DNA of 64,000 nt from Paulinella micropora (GCA_019918135.1 WBZZ01002130.1:35001-99000), one strand, 5' to 3'; positions 11,413-22,260 are shown, counted from the stretch's first letter. Notes: generated by a model from the letters alone, not told the origin. Numbers and translations are program-made.

Positions 11413-13333
11413 ATGAGGCAGCTCGCTCTCTGGGAGCCAGTAGCAAGACGTTTAGCGCCAGGGCCCGGGAGCCAAGTTCCCCGCGCAAACCCTGCGCCCC
11501 CTCAAACTAGCCAGCGCAAGCGTGCTAGGAGCCCCTCTCCAGTCTCACAGCCTGTGAGCTCGAAACAACGAGAAACCAAAGCCAGGGAAAAGAAGCTGAA
11601 ATGCATCCCGACGCCGCTGCCACCCGAGGTGAGCAGCGGGCCTGTTCGGGCGCCGTTCTGGACCGAAACTGCCCAGGAGCTGTCCAGGCAGTTACCTCTG
11701 GTCGCAGGAGGCGACTTGCGCAGAGCAAGTTGTTGGCCTGGTTCTCTCGGCAAGGTTCTGGCGTGTGGATCCTGGAGCTCGACCCGCAGGTACGAGCCGG
11801 CAACGACACACAGCTCACAAGCAACAACGTCTTGGCAGTCGCGGCTGTCTTCGCTGCCTCACACCGTAGTCTGTGCGCGACTCCACGCAGCCAAGGGCAG
11901 GAAGGTGCCCAAGAAGAGAGCTGTCAGCCAGAAGGCAACACCAGCGCTCAAGACAGTCACGTACCGAGTCTACCCCAGCAGCAACAACCCACAAACTAGC
12001 AAGCCTGGTTACGCAAGGCCTGGCTACTATATAGGGCTGTCCATGCAATCTGGAACGCTGCTGTGGCCTGGCTACGAGAGGAGGATAAGCGTTTTTCTGT
12101 GCCGAGCCGAGAAGAGCAAGCCACGCCGTCGTCAACCAAGAGACGACGCTTAGAGAAATTAGAGGCCAAGGAAGAGGCGGCCGAGGAAGCTCAAGCTAGA
12201 AAAGCCCGGGAACGACAGGAGCAGCAAGAGCGCCGAGAACAAAGAAGGGCCGAGAAGGGCGGCAGAATGCGGCGTCTGGGTGACTTTGAGCTAGATACGT
12301 TGCGTCTGCGGTTTGTGAAGGACGGTAGCGAATTCGTGCAACAACATTCGTGGCTTCTCCAGGTGCCGTACAAAATCCGCGACGTAGCCATTCGAGACTT
12401 GCAGGCGGCGCGCAAATCAGCCATTGCGAATCTTAGGCACAGCAAGTTCTTTCACTGGAAGAAGGTAAACTTCCGCAAGTGGCAGGAGCGCAAGTCGACG
12501 ATTGCGATTTCGCACACGGCTTGGGGGCGCAAGCGAGGCTTCTTTGCCGGCTTCTTCGGGCCGGACTCGGTCGCCTCCAGAGATCGCCAATGGCTGCAGC
12601 ATGAAATCAAGCACGACGTGCGCCTGAGGGTCGATCGGCTAGGCAAGTGGTACTTACACGTGCCCATAGAGATAGAGCAGCGCGAGCGCGACGTGCTCGT
12701 GCCAGACTCGAAGCGCGTAGTAAGCATTGACCCGGGCGTCAGAGGCTTTCTAACTATGTACCACGCGGATTCAGGTGCGATAACCGAATGGGGTCGCGGG
12801 TCCATTTTGCGTGTGTACCGCCTGCAGAAGCATATCGACGCGCTGCTGAGCAAGCGCGAACTGGTGGCCAAGCAGAAAAAAAGACACCGCTGGCGCTTAC
12901 GGCGCGCCATCACTCGGGTGCGTGCCAAGGTCTTTAACATGGTCGCCGACGTGCACAAAAAGGCAGCTAGGTGCTGCTAGAAAACCACGACTACGTTGTG
13001 CTACCTTGGTTCGGAGCGTCCGACATGGTGAAAGGCAAACAGATTTCACGGAAAACCAAGCGCAACATGCTGGCCTGGCGCCATGCGGCCTTCCGTACGC
13101 GCCTGCTCAACCTGCAACAAGAATATGCCGGGAAGTGCAAGGTGTTAGTATGCAACGAAGGCTACACCACCCAAACCTGTACGCAATGCGGGGCCTTGTG
13201 GCAGGACATCGGAGCCGCCAAGGTGTACAGCTGTCAGTGGTGCGCCTTGCAACACGGACGCGATATGAACGCTAGTCGCAACATTCTCTTGAGACTGCTG
13301 GCCCTAGGCGAGCAAGACATTTATACAACCTAA
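11413..13333 (+). pseudogene. Fanzor / TnpB-like RNA-guided nuclease, broken by frameshifts
   Basis: The ATG at 11413 opens a proline/basic N-terminal extension with an NLS-like QRKRARSP. A TnpB-like N-terminus then appears split over two frames: VTYRVYPS near 11955, then AWLLYRAVHAIWNAAV from about 12018. A charged coiled coil is followed by RuvC-I (SIDPGVRGF). A one-base loss near 12970 moves the frame to LLENHDYVVLPWF, then the zinc ribbon CTQCG...CQWC and the last RuvC Asp in GRDMNASRN. The Glu in CNEGYTTQTC sits where Fanzors carry their relocated catalytic Glu. IS607-type TnpB and Fanzor proteins are programmable DNA endonucleases guided by an RNA encoded at the 3' end. No TnpA-like recombinase is present. 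Confidence 0.8.
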
Positions 13334-13475
13334 CACGAAGATCTAGGACTGGAAAGTGATCCTTTATCGTGTTTTGCCAGATGGAGCCTGACTGTGTCGC
13401 GAAAAAGTCTGTAGTGTCTCGGTCGCAAGACCAAAGACTTCAATCCATCCGTTCGCTCAGCAATGTCTTGTCAAA
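13334..13475 (+). ncRNA. Candidate Fanzor guide-RNA scaffold / right end, copy 1
   Basis: This segment directly follows the Fanzor stop. It contains AGGACTGGAAA, GATGGAGCCTGACTGTGTCG and a hairpin GTCT-C-GGTC-GCAA-GACC-AAAGAC with a GNRA-type loop. It recurs downstream at 13636-13800 with a better paired stem. In known Fanzor/TnpB systems the guide scaffold overlaps the end of the nuclease gene and its right end, so position and structure fit. This is inference without expression data. Confidence 0.5.
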
Positions 13476-13619
13476 ACTGCGCAACTTTTTTTGGTTGTGA
13501 TTCTTTTTTTAAAATCAGTCTACCTAAAAATCCGGTACACTTCGCGGCAAACATCAGGTGCGCCGAAATCTGCTGTTACCCTCTCCCCCGCGTTTAGGGA
13601 CGGGGTTGTCGCGAAATTC

Positions 13620-13800
13620 ACCGGAAAACAGGAGACTGTTGGCCCTAGGCGATCAAGACATTTATACAACCTAACACACGAAGATCCAGGACTGGAAAAG
13701 TGATCTCTTATCGTGTTTTTGCCGGATGGAGCCTGACTGTGTCGTGAAAAAGTCTGTAGTGTCTTGGTCTTTCGACCAAGACTTCAATCTATCCGATAGA
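13620..13800 (+). ncRNA. Duplicate of the Fanzor 3' end and guide-RNA-like segment, copy 2
   Basis: It starts inside the final Fanzor codons (CTGTTGGCCCTAGGCGAT..., homologous to 13299 onward), carries the same stop region, and repeats the downstream element. The terminal stem here is perfect: GTCTTGGTC-TTTC-GACCAAGAC. Nuclease-coding sequence upstream of that point is missing, so this is a 3'-only copy of the element. It is preceded by GTCGCGAAATTCACCGGAAAA, a motif from the palindromic repeats, so it sits inside a repeat. Confidence 0.6.
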
Positions 13801-13861
13801 GTCCAAAATTAAGCAACTTTATTTCTAATGAATTTTAGGTCTGATTTGTGTGTGTTTCTTT

Positions 13862-14748
13862 TTACTTTGGGCAGCCACACCCGGCGCAAGCTGCGCGATC
13901 GACGCTTCCCAAAAACTGTTGTATTTCGTTTTGTATAACTCTTGTTGGATTCGCTTTTGTTAGCACTCTTGTGGTCATTCTGCGCCGCTCTCGATCGGGC
14001 TCGTTTCTCGTCATGGTCCAAAGTATCGAATTCAGTTGGTCAGTCAGCTCCAGAACCTCAGACGTCATTCTCCAGCCTTGCAGTTCCGCGATCAGCAGGC
14101 GTACTTGGTAATAACCCAGCTCGTAGCTAGCGCTTTTAAGATCGGCGAGGTTCTGGACCGCGGACAACACATTTCGCCAGTCGTCAGGCAAATAAACTCC
14201 TAAACTCTTTAGGAACTTTTTCAACGTACTTATTATCTTGGGGCAGTACGGCCCAAGCAAAGGCCGCCGAGCATGTATTTTCTCGCTCAACAGCTGGTCT
14301 AGTTGACGCGCGTCCGATACGAGGCCAACAAGGCACTGCGGGCTTTCGCGCAATAGCGCAGCTAACGCGTCTGCTAAGGGCTGCTTCACTGCGTCGGTGA
14401 TATCGTCCACATTAAAAGACCTGCGCAATGCCTGGTCCCGTTGGTTTACCAACTTGACCAGTGTATCGTAACTTGAGTAGAAGCCCTCTTCGTTGGTTGC
14501 GACAGTCAGCGAAATGCAAGCACGTCCCTCTTGTCTGACTGGCGTGCCCAGCTTGTTATACCATTTCTGCATGATCGTTTTTAATTTCACATCATCCCCA
14601 AAGCTCCGCTCCTCTCTCGTAGCTTGTTGCGTCTAACCAGAGCTTCCCATCCCTTTGTATTTCCCTTCTTACGTCGTCCTCGTTGGCAGGTTTAACCGTC
14701 ACCGCCTGGGCCAGTTTCTCTACAGAAACCACACTAAGAGCCGTTATT
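13862..14748 (-). pseudogene. Unknown helical protein, frameshifted and truncated at the PLV border
   Basis: The intact part runs from an ATG at 14572 down to 13862 (about 236 residues, helical, ending CAGCGCPK). Upstream, a coherent coding sense continues in another frame (TVKPANEDDVRREIQRDGKLW) as far as about 14745, where composition turns AT-rich. The gene therefore has one indel near 14600 and its N-terminus is cut off at the left border of the AT-rich element. No family is recognised. Confidence 0.5.
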
Positions 14749-14978
14749 CATTATTTCGTCTTCCTATTTATAACAAATACAGACAGACAAAAGAAAGAAA
14801 AACGGCTACCTTTAAATAATTATTATTAAATTACCTTTTGAAGTCTCCTTCAGTCTCTTCCACCTACCACACACAAACAAGTATGGTAGATAAAATTCAT
14901 TTGAAATGAAGAGTGCTTTTTGCCTAATTTTTAAATTTTTTGACGCACTAGATTATACTCCTATGCGGTAAAGGAGTT

Positions 14979-14994
14979 AGTGGTCATGACCACT
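14979..14994. repeat. 16-bp perfect palindrome at the left end of the PLV
   Basis: AGTGGTCATGACCACT is a perfect palindrome. It is immediately preceded by a smaller inverted repeat, ACTCC...GGAGT, at 14957-14977. It sits just beyond the end of the first PLV gene and may act as a transcription-end hairpin or belong to the element terminus. Confidence 0.5.
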
Positions 14995-14997
14995 CTT

Positions 14998-15510
14998 TTA
15001 CAACTCTAAATTATTTCTTACATTTGCCAACAAATCATTTTGACTTTCAACCCTCATAACATTGCTTTCATTTTGTTTGTCGTAAGAAATGTATTTTATG
15101 AGTGATTTATTGAATGTAAGTCCCTCTATATCAATTCCGTCAAAAAATTTATTCTGAACCTCAAATCCAAATTCTTTTCTATTTTCTTTCCTCCAACTAT
15201 AAAATAATTTCAATTCTTTTTCTTTTTTTACCTGCTTAAGTCTTCTCTTTTGTCGTGCCAATCTGTCAATTTCAATGTTGTTGCTTTCTTTGTCAAGTCT
15301 TTTTAGCATATTATCAATGGCGGACAACTTTACCAAGTCTGGTTGTTTTTTTTCAATTAACAAATCAATTTCCCTGTCAATTTTATTTACTCTTTCTTGA
15401 CTTATTATTTTGTCTTTCTTCAGTTGGTCTCTCCCTCGTCTGTTTGTCTCATAAATCTCTATCCAATCATCCTTGGTCCTGTCTCCTTTCGTGATAAGAC
15501 TTTCACTCAT
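14998..15510 (-). CDS. Coiled-coil hypothetical PLV protein
   Basis: About 170 residues from the ATG at 15508-15510; the longer frame would need a non-ATG start. The first two thirds are highly charged and predicted to be a long coiled coil (RVNKIDREIDLLIEKKQ, then RLARQKRRLKQVKKEKE). The remainder is a mixed globular tail. No motif is recognised. It is the leftmost gene of the AT-rich element and is transcribed towards the border. Confidence 0.55.
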   Translation of the reverse strand: MSESLITKGDRTKDDWIEIYETNRRGRDQLKKDKIISQERVNKIDREIDLLIEKKQPDLVKLSAIDNMLKRLDKESNNIEIDRLARQKRRLKQVKKEKELKLFYSWRKENRKEFGFEVQNKFFDGIDIEGLTFNKSLIKYISYDKQNESNVMRVESQNDLLANVRNNLEL

Positions 15511-15827
15511 TATCAAATTCTGCACCACTGCACCAACGCACTAGCGCGCTGGGGTCGTGGCGTCGGCAAGAAAAAAATAAGTTTGAAATTTCCAAAATTT
15601 CATTATCTATTACCAATTTGTCCTGTCCGCCTTATTTTTCCGCTTTTTTCCCGTCTGGATTTTTTTCCAGAAAATTCCTCGCTTGCTGACACACAAAATT
15701 GCATTTTTATCACAATTGAGTAAAATGTTTTTCCTCGTGCTTCTTTGTTCTGCGACTTTTTTTTCAGAATTCCCCAAAGTGGCTAAGACAAGAAGTCCAA
15801 ACCCTTGCTGTTTTTGTGTGTTGCAGG

Positions 15828-16146
15828 ATGTCGGACAACGAGCCTGAGCAGGAAGAGCCTGAAAATGAGGTAATTTCATTTATGCTTTTTGTTTTATGTG
15901 TATGCTGTTTCTTGTATAGGGGGCTATGGCCCTTCTGGAGGCACAGCAAGAAGCACAGGACGCACATGATGCACGTGTTCAGGTAAATTATATAAGTTTA
16001 TTTTTTTTCTTGCCTTTCTTTATGTGTGTATAGCAAACAGAGGAAAAAAACGCCACCGACACTGCTATTGAGGTAAATCATTTTTATTCTATTGTTTGTT
16101 TTATTGTCTGTATGATTAGGATGTAACAGAAGATAGAAGAAAATGA
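15828..16146 (+). CDS. Small acidic protein with three phase-0 micro-introns
   Basis: Four exons are visible: 15828-15869, 15920-15982, 16034-16072 and 16120-16146. Introns of 50, 51 and 47 nt begin GTAATT, GTAAAT and GTAAAT and end in TATAG, TATAG and ATTAG. All three lie between codons, and the spliced frame is open to a TGA at 16144. The product is about 56 residues, Glu/Gln/Ala-rich (EPEQEEPENE), acidic and probably helical. A possible further acceptor (TTGCAG) lies directly before the ATG, so more upstream exons may exist. Its TGA overlaps the next ATG (ATGA). Function unknown. Spliceosomal introns are unusual in this kind of element. Confidence 0.65.
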
Positions 16147-16508
16147 GTGTAGTAGAAGTTCCTGACTGGTTGAGGCCTAGAGGTGCTAGGAAAAAAGGTG
16201 CAAAAAAGGGGGGAAGACCAACAGGCAGCAGAAATGTCGTGATTAGAATCAGCGATGTTAATGTAGTAATAGATAAGAAGGCAGGAAATGCAAAATATTA
16301 TTCTGTAGAGGTGCAAAATTCTATTGCTGTTGTTGTCTGGGGATACCGCTCAGCTCCGCAAGAAATTTCTGAATATGTTGTCGTATTTGAGCCTCGTGTA
16401 GGAGAAACAGATATGATTATGGTGAGAACATGGCCTAATGTGGCGGAGATTGTTTCTCATTTTGGAAGAGTGGTGCAAACTATTTACAAAGCCAAGTTCA
16501 TCCGTTAA
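16143..16508 (+). CDS. Hypothetical PLV protein with basic N-terminus
   Basis: ATG at 16143, 121 residues. A proline/basic start (RPRGARKKGAKKGGRP) precedes a beta-rich domain of about 90 residues. The start overlaps the TGA of the intron-containing gene in an ATGA arrangement, so the two are probably on one spliced transcript with reinitiation. Family unknown; the basic patch suggests nucleic-acid binding. Confidence 0.6.
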   Translation: MSVVEVPDWLRPRGARKKGAKKGGRPTGSRNVVIRISDVNVVIDKKAGNAKYYSVEVQNSIAVVVWGYRSAPQEISEYVVVFEPRVGETDMIMVRTWPNVAEIVSHFGRVVQTIYKAKFIR

Positions 16509-16691
16509 TTAAATAAGTTGTTAAGCATAGCATTTTCTTCTAGATAAACAAATACCAATCTGGAAGAAAATGTTATTGCCAAATGTTTCGTTTTAATTTA
16601 TTTTTATTAAAGGTCTAACTTTTCGATTTTCTTTTTGATTCTAGCACTGCTCCGTATATTTTCCGGTTTTACATCCAATGATTTTAATAAA

Positions 16692-17596
16692 TTAATATTT
16701 TTTCTCTTTTGTAATTTGTTTCACTTTGTCCGATAACTGCTCCTTCGGTTCTTCTTCTTCATGGTGCTCTTCAACATTAATCTTTAATAATTCTGACGGG
16801 CGGACTAAGTCCTCTTCTGATAGTATAACTTTGAAGCCTTTACGACCCTTAACTTTGAATATATTTTTACTGAATTGTTTATCACCTTTAGAAAAAATAG
16901 TTCGTTCAAGTTCCTTTCTCACTCTAGTTCCCTTAGGGAATTCATATTAATTAAAGGATTTCTATATATTTCTTGAGTGTTTCTTTCAGTCCCTTCAAAA
17001 ACATTAATCGGAACTGCTTTTATTGTTGTATGATATGTTTTATTATAAGCATCAACAACCTCATGAATAATAGGAACCAATTGAAAATTTTCATTAAATT
17101 CCCATATTAAGTTTAATTCATTTCGTATTGTTCTAATAAACCTATCAATTATACCCATTGTTCTGTGATCGCCTACTTGGACAGTCCTATGTTCAATATT
17201 ATTTTGTCTGAAATATTCAGCCACTTGTCCTTTGAATTCACCACCATTATCTGAAGTAATTCTTTCAGGAACTTTTTTTGTAAATATTTTTTTTAACCCT
17301 TCTAAGACATAACCAGTTGTTTTATTTTTGACTGGCTCAATCCACCCACGACGGCTATATACATCTATAGCAACTAATCCAAAATTATAGTTAGCATTAC
17401 CTTTCTTTGTTGCAACCTTTGACATATCCATTAAATCAATAAATACTTGACTTAGTGGTTTTGCTTCTGGTGAGGTTATCGTGTTCCATATCTTAGCTGG
17501 CTTTGATTGAAAATGTATCTCGGCCACTTCTTCAAGTTTTTCTTTCCGCTCTGTCTGCTCAGGAGTTTCTTGTTGCTGAGTATGTTTATTATCCAT
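16692..17596 (-). pseudogene. rve-family integrase, one frameshift near 16920
   Basis: The ATG lies next to the double-hairpin leader at 17600-17690. The rve core contains the first Asp in IDLMDMS, the second in SDNGGEF, and GIIDRFIRTI where the family normally has GIxERF, so the third catalytic acid reads Asp instead of Glu. The frame ends after NSLRELE. The C-terminal part continues in another frame (FSKGDKQFSKNIFKVKG..., then PSELLKI), matching the small beta domain that follows the core in polinton integrases. The enzyme would join element ends to host DNA. The copy is split, so activity is doubtful. Confidence 0.75.
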
Positions 17597-17599
17597 GAT

Positions 17600-17690
17600 A
17601 TTTTAGAATTTCGTTTCGTGCTCCGCACTCTCTCTTATTCTAAAACATCGTTTTTTCTTTTTCTTTTTTATTTAATCGCAGACGATGTTT
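17600..17690 (-). promoter_or_regulatory. Double-hairpin leader element L1 (integrase)
   Basis: On the minus strand it consists of AAACATCG...CGATGTTT (stem 1) followed directly by TTTAGAAT...ATTCTAAA (stem 2) enclosing GTGC-GGA-GCAC. It ends a few bases before the integrase ATG. Four related copies lie at 22291, 23141, 24474 and 26200. It could be a promoter, a 5'-UTR structure, or a terminator plus leader. Confidence 0.7.
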
Positions 17691-17716
17691 GTTGAAGACG
17701 AAGTCTGAAACAAATA

Positions 17717-18250
17717 TCAAAATTTTAAGAAACATTTTTCGATATCATTATTTTTTTCTTTCTTGCTTGTCTTCTCTGCTTGATTATAAACATTAACAGA
17801 TATGTTTGATTTCTTTCCATTTCCTTTCTTAGATTTAGGCTTCGGCTCTTCTTCACTTTCTTCACTTTCGCTTTCGCTCTCATCAGGCTCAGGCTCAGGC
17901 TCTGGTTTCTTAATAGTCTTTTTCTTCGTTCTCTTAGTTTCAGCCTTCGCTCTTTTGATTTTCATTTTAGCCATCTTTTCTGCGATAATGTCAGTGAAAT
18001 CACATTCTTCATCGCTCTCACTGCTTTCTTCTGGTGTATCATCTTGGTCTTTTCCATTAATGATATCATTAGCAACACCCATTTCAGCCATGCGATTTAT
18101 CTTTTCCTCCATCTCTTCATCATCGCCTACATAAGCCTTTCTACACTTTGCTAATTTCTCTTTTGCTATTTCAATCTTTTGTTGCTTTTTGCTCTTAATA
18201 CTTTCCACAGCCTTACCCCAATTCTTGCGACTTGCTTCGGGAGACGGCAT
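17717..18250 (-). CDS. Highly charged Glu/Lys-rich hypothetical PLV protein
   Basis: 177 residues from the ATG at 18250. Lys-rich helical N-terminus, acidic middle (EESSESDEECDF), EPEPEPDESESESEESEEEP low-complexity block, basic tail. No motif is recognised. It is divergent from the fibre gene with a roughly 55-bp AT-rich bidirectional spacer. Confidence 0.6.
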   Translation of the reverse strand: MPSPEASRKNWGKAVESIKSKKQQKIEIAKEKLAKCRKAYVGDDEEMEEKINRMAEMGVANDIINGKDQDDTPEESSESDEECDFTDIIAEKMAKMKIKRAKAETKRTKKKTIKKPEPEPEPDESESESEESEEEPKPKSKKGNGKKSNISVNVYNQAEKTSKKEKNNDIEKCFLKF

Positions 18251-18305
18251 TTATACTAAGATTAATATATTTTAGTATTTTTTAAATAAATAATTAAATA
18301 ATATA

Positions 18306-21300
18306 ATGTCCCAATATAAATCATTACTGGGCCTTAATGAGTTGGTTGTTGATAGTCTAAACATACTTAACTTAGACCTCACCAACACAAACATAGTCGG
18401 TCTGAATACAGACAGAGTGCCAGAAGATGCTGACCCCATAAATCTTTATTACACTGACGACCGATTTGATACACGACTGGCTACCAAAAGCACCGCGGAC
18501 ATTGAAGAAGGACTTAATTATTATTGGACCGATAACCGCTTTGATGGTCGGTTCGCTTTAAAATCAACAACTGACCTAAAAGAAGGACTTAATTATTATT
18601 GGACTGATAACCGCTTTGACACACGTCTCGCTTTAAAATCAACGACTGATATCAAAGAAGGAAGCCGTTTATACTACACAGAGCAACGAGTAAGGGATAA
18701 TGACGAAGTCAAAGCCTCAACTCAACACAGAAGCAATACTTCCAATCCACACCAAACCAGTTTATATAATTTGATTGACACAAACATATTTGCACAAGCG
18801 AGCGGGCAATACTTAACTTACAACGATGTTGAAGGTAAATGGAAGAATACAGCCCTTGGTTCAATTGAAACACTTTCAGATGTAGTCATTACAGCACCAG
18901 TGGCGATGAATAGTTATCTAACATATAACTCAATAAACTGGGTAAATAAAACATTTCCGATAAATGTTGATGAAACAGGCAACATTAGTATGGGAATGAA
19001 GAATATAACAGGAGTTAATTTACTAAATACCAAAGATGTTGATGAATGGATATTTGAGCATCAAGACAATAATAATAAGGTGTCAGCGAGTGGACGTATA
19101 GACTCACATAGCGATGTGCTAATAACGGGCACACCAGCAGATAACCAACTGATTATGTATAGCACGGGGCAATGGAGAAACACCACACCACCCTTTCTTA
19201 GATTAGACGGCACAGCCAGTAATACTATGACGGGAGGACTAAATATGGGTGGTTTTGCTATTTCAGGGGCTTCTACGTATAATGGAATTAATCTCACTAA
19301 TCTCGCAGTTGATGGTTCAGTGGTCAAACTAACAGGAGACCAAACCATAGGAGGAATAAAAACATTTAGCAGTATAATAAATGCTAGTGCGGGTATTGAT
19401 ATGAAAAGCCAAAGCATAACAAATGTGAATTTGGTTGATGATGTGGATGTTTCTGTCCTTGATACTTCGGTGGTTAAACTAACAGGAGACCAAACCATAG
19501 CAGGGAATAAAAAATTTACATCAACTTTAGAAGTAAGTGGTTCGTCCAATCCTACTACTTTGGATGGTATTGGCATAGCCTTTGATACAAAAATAGGAAT
19601 GATTGCAGCACAGAAAACAGCAACAGCGACTTGGTATCCGATACAAATAACTGGTTCGTATGTAGAGTTATATTCGGGCAATACTTTAATTATAACCGCA
19701 ACTGGCACTACACTATCTTTGAATAACAACAAAATAACAAACTTAGCCACACCATCAGCAACAACGGACGGAGCAAACAAAAGTTATGTGGATACATTAG
19801 ACGGGCAAAATGTGAAACTAACAGGAAACCAAACCATAGCAGGAATTAAGACATATAGCAGTGGTGTTGAAATAACGGGAAATTCAATCAATTCAACAAC
19901 AAAAGGCACATTCATTGTTTTCGATTCTACAAGTAATATCGGGTCAATTGCTAGTTTGGATATGAAAACTGCAACATATTACAACTTTGAAATTTCTGCG
20001 AAAAAAATAAGTTTTATTATTGATGGGTCAATCGTCGGTTGGGTAAATGCTTCGGGGCTAGATTGTAATAGTAGCAAAATAGCCAACCTTGGAACTCCGA
20101 CATTAGCGACGGACGGAGCGACAAAAGGGTATGCGGACACATTGGACGGGCAAAATGTGAAACTAACAACAGACCAAACCATAACAGGAAGTAAAACATT
20201 TAATGGGGCGAGCACTACAATAAAATATCTAACTTTAACGAACAATGCCGATTTTAATAATCAAACTATCACTAATGGTGGAAATATTACATATAATGGG
20301 GCGAGGATATTAAACCAAAATGGAGGAGATATATTCTTTTCACAGACATCAGGTGATTATCAGTATTTCTTATTTACTCTAAATACTGCTACAAGCGGAA
20401 CCGCAGACCAACGAGGTTATGTATTTATGAATGTAGCACTTGATGCAAAAGGGGCAGGACTTTATATTTCAAAACTTTTGGATAATAAAAGTGCTTCGTC
20501 TGACATTGTCCGTTTTAACAATGCTGGAGGTATGCGGTTCTATGGTGCCTTAGATATGAACTCAAACAATATAACAAATGGCGGAACAATAACTGGAACG
20601 ACAATTACTTCATCCGCCGGCATGACTACAACAACATTAACAACGAGCGACAAAATAACAACAGCATCAGGCAAACCAATAATCATAGGCAATACAACGA
20701 AAGGAATAGGAACGACGGCGGGCTTAGAAATATATGGAACTTATAACAAAAATAATACCACTGGAGCACATATGCAGGCTATTACAACGGAAGATATTTA
20801 TCCTACTTTTCAACTAACTAATTTAGGTCATAACATAAATATGGCCTTTGATGCGTATTTAGATGCTGGCGGATGGAAATCAAGTTATGCGAGTTCTAAT
20901 TTTCTAATTAGTAAATGGAATAATAAACTTAGATTTTTGTATGATAGCGGGAAAAGTGTGGGAGTTGCTGTTCCTTGGTCTCTCGCTCTGGAACTTGACA
21001 CATCGGGTTTATTAACAACAAAGGCAATAACAGCAAGTGGAACGATAACGGCAAATGCGGGTATATCAACAACAACATTAACGGCGAGCGAATTAATAAC
21101 AGCAAATGCGGGGATTACATACACAGGAACACTATCATCGGCATTAGCATCAACTAATGGGGCAAAAATAGCAATTCAAGGACAAACAGACGGGACGAAT
21201 GCGAGAGGAATATTTGTATGGGATGCTACTGATTCAAACTGGGGAATTTATATGTCTCAGTCTGGGAATAATAAATCATTAAGTGGAGGAACAGCACCAG

Positions 21301-21917
21301 CAGGAAGAGGCGGAGGATTAACTTCTTATGCTATTAGATTTAGAGCGAATGGTTCTTCAACAAGTGGGTTCATATGGGAGAATGGTTCAAATACTGCTTT
21401 AATGTCATTAAGAGCAAGCGATGGTCAGTTATGGGTATTGTCTAATCCAATTCAATATTCAGACAGGCGAAAAAAAGAAGATATAAAGGAATGTTTAGGC
21501 TTAGATTTTATTAATAAGTTAAATCCAGTTTGCTATCGTATGATTGATGACAACAAGAAATGTAGGACTGGCTTAATAGCACAACAATTAGAAGAAATAC
21601 TAACAGAAATGGATATGCTAGATTTTGGCAGTTTTATAAAAGAAACAATTATGGTTCCGTGTCCAAAGCAAAGAAAAGAATACGAATTGAAAGGCGTGAG
21701 TGTTAATCCAGAAGATGTTAAATGTGTTGATAGTGGTGATGTCGGTTATGGTATAGGTTATTCCGAGTTTATCGCACCATTAATTAAATCGGTTCAATAA
21801 TTATCAGAAAGGATAGTTAATTTAGAAAAAGAAAATAATAATCTCATGAATATACTACAAGACCAAGCAAACCAACTAGCCGAAATCAGAGTGGCCGTTC
21901 TTGATAATGTCAAATAA
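18306..21917 (+). pseudogene. Tail-fibre-like protein with C-terminal S74 chaperone, in-frame stop
   Basis: From the ATG at 18306, the N-terminal quarter repeats LYYTDDRFDTRL / YYWTDNRFD modules, as in phage fibre shafts. The shaft has repeated VVKLTGDQTI-xG-xKTF modules (near 19320, 19470, 19810, 20160) and long Thr/Ser/Ala/Gly beta stretches. The C-terminus is a peptidase S74 (endosialidase-type) intramolecular chaperone: YSDRRKKEDIKEC, LNPVCYRM, TGLIAQQLEEIL. Such domains help trimer folding and cleave themselves off. The frame stops at TAA 21798-21800, yet the same frame runs on 38 codons as the usual terminal coiled coil (LSERIVNLEKENN). One G-to-T change in a Glu codon would explain the stop. 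Confidence 0.8.
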
Positions 21918-22260
21918 TACAACCAGACTTCACAGACCCCCACCTATTATGGATATGGATGGCGAACTAACTCCACAATTAAAGTCCCGTGTTCTTGAAG
22001 TAGAACTAAAGACTGAGGAGAAAAAAATAGAGCACGAATTGGAAGATAACTGGAATTGTTGTATTATAAAAGACAGACCGACAGACAGCAGACTTATTAA
22101 ATACTTATTTCAAATGGGTATCATTATTGCCATTATAACCCTTTGTATCGTAAGGCTATCTGAAAAGAACTTGCCGTGCGAGGTTGCTAATACTCATGTC
22201 GGAATTTTGACTTTACTCATAGGAATTTGCCTTCCATCGCCTTCTTCAAGTAAGAAATGA
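21907..22260 (+). CDS. Small membrane protein
   Basis: ATG at 21907, overlapping the last codons of the read-through fibre frame. 117 residues: charged helix, then two hydrophobic segments (FQMGIIIAIITLCIV and HVGILTLLIGICL) and a short basic tail. Probably a small virion or host-membrane protein; no family is recognised. Confidence 0.6.
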   Translation: MSNNTTRLHRPPPIMDMDGELTPQLKSRVLEVELKTEEKKIEHELEDNWNCCIIKDRPTDSRLIKYLFQMGIIIAIITLCIVRLSEKNLPCEVANTHVGILTLLIGICLPSPSSSKK

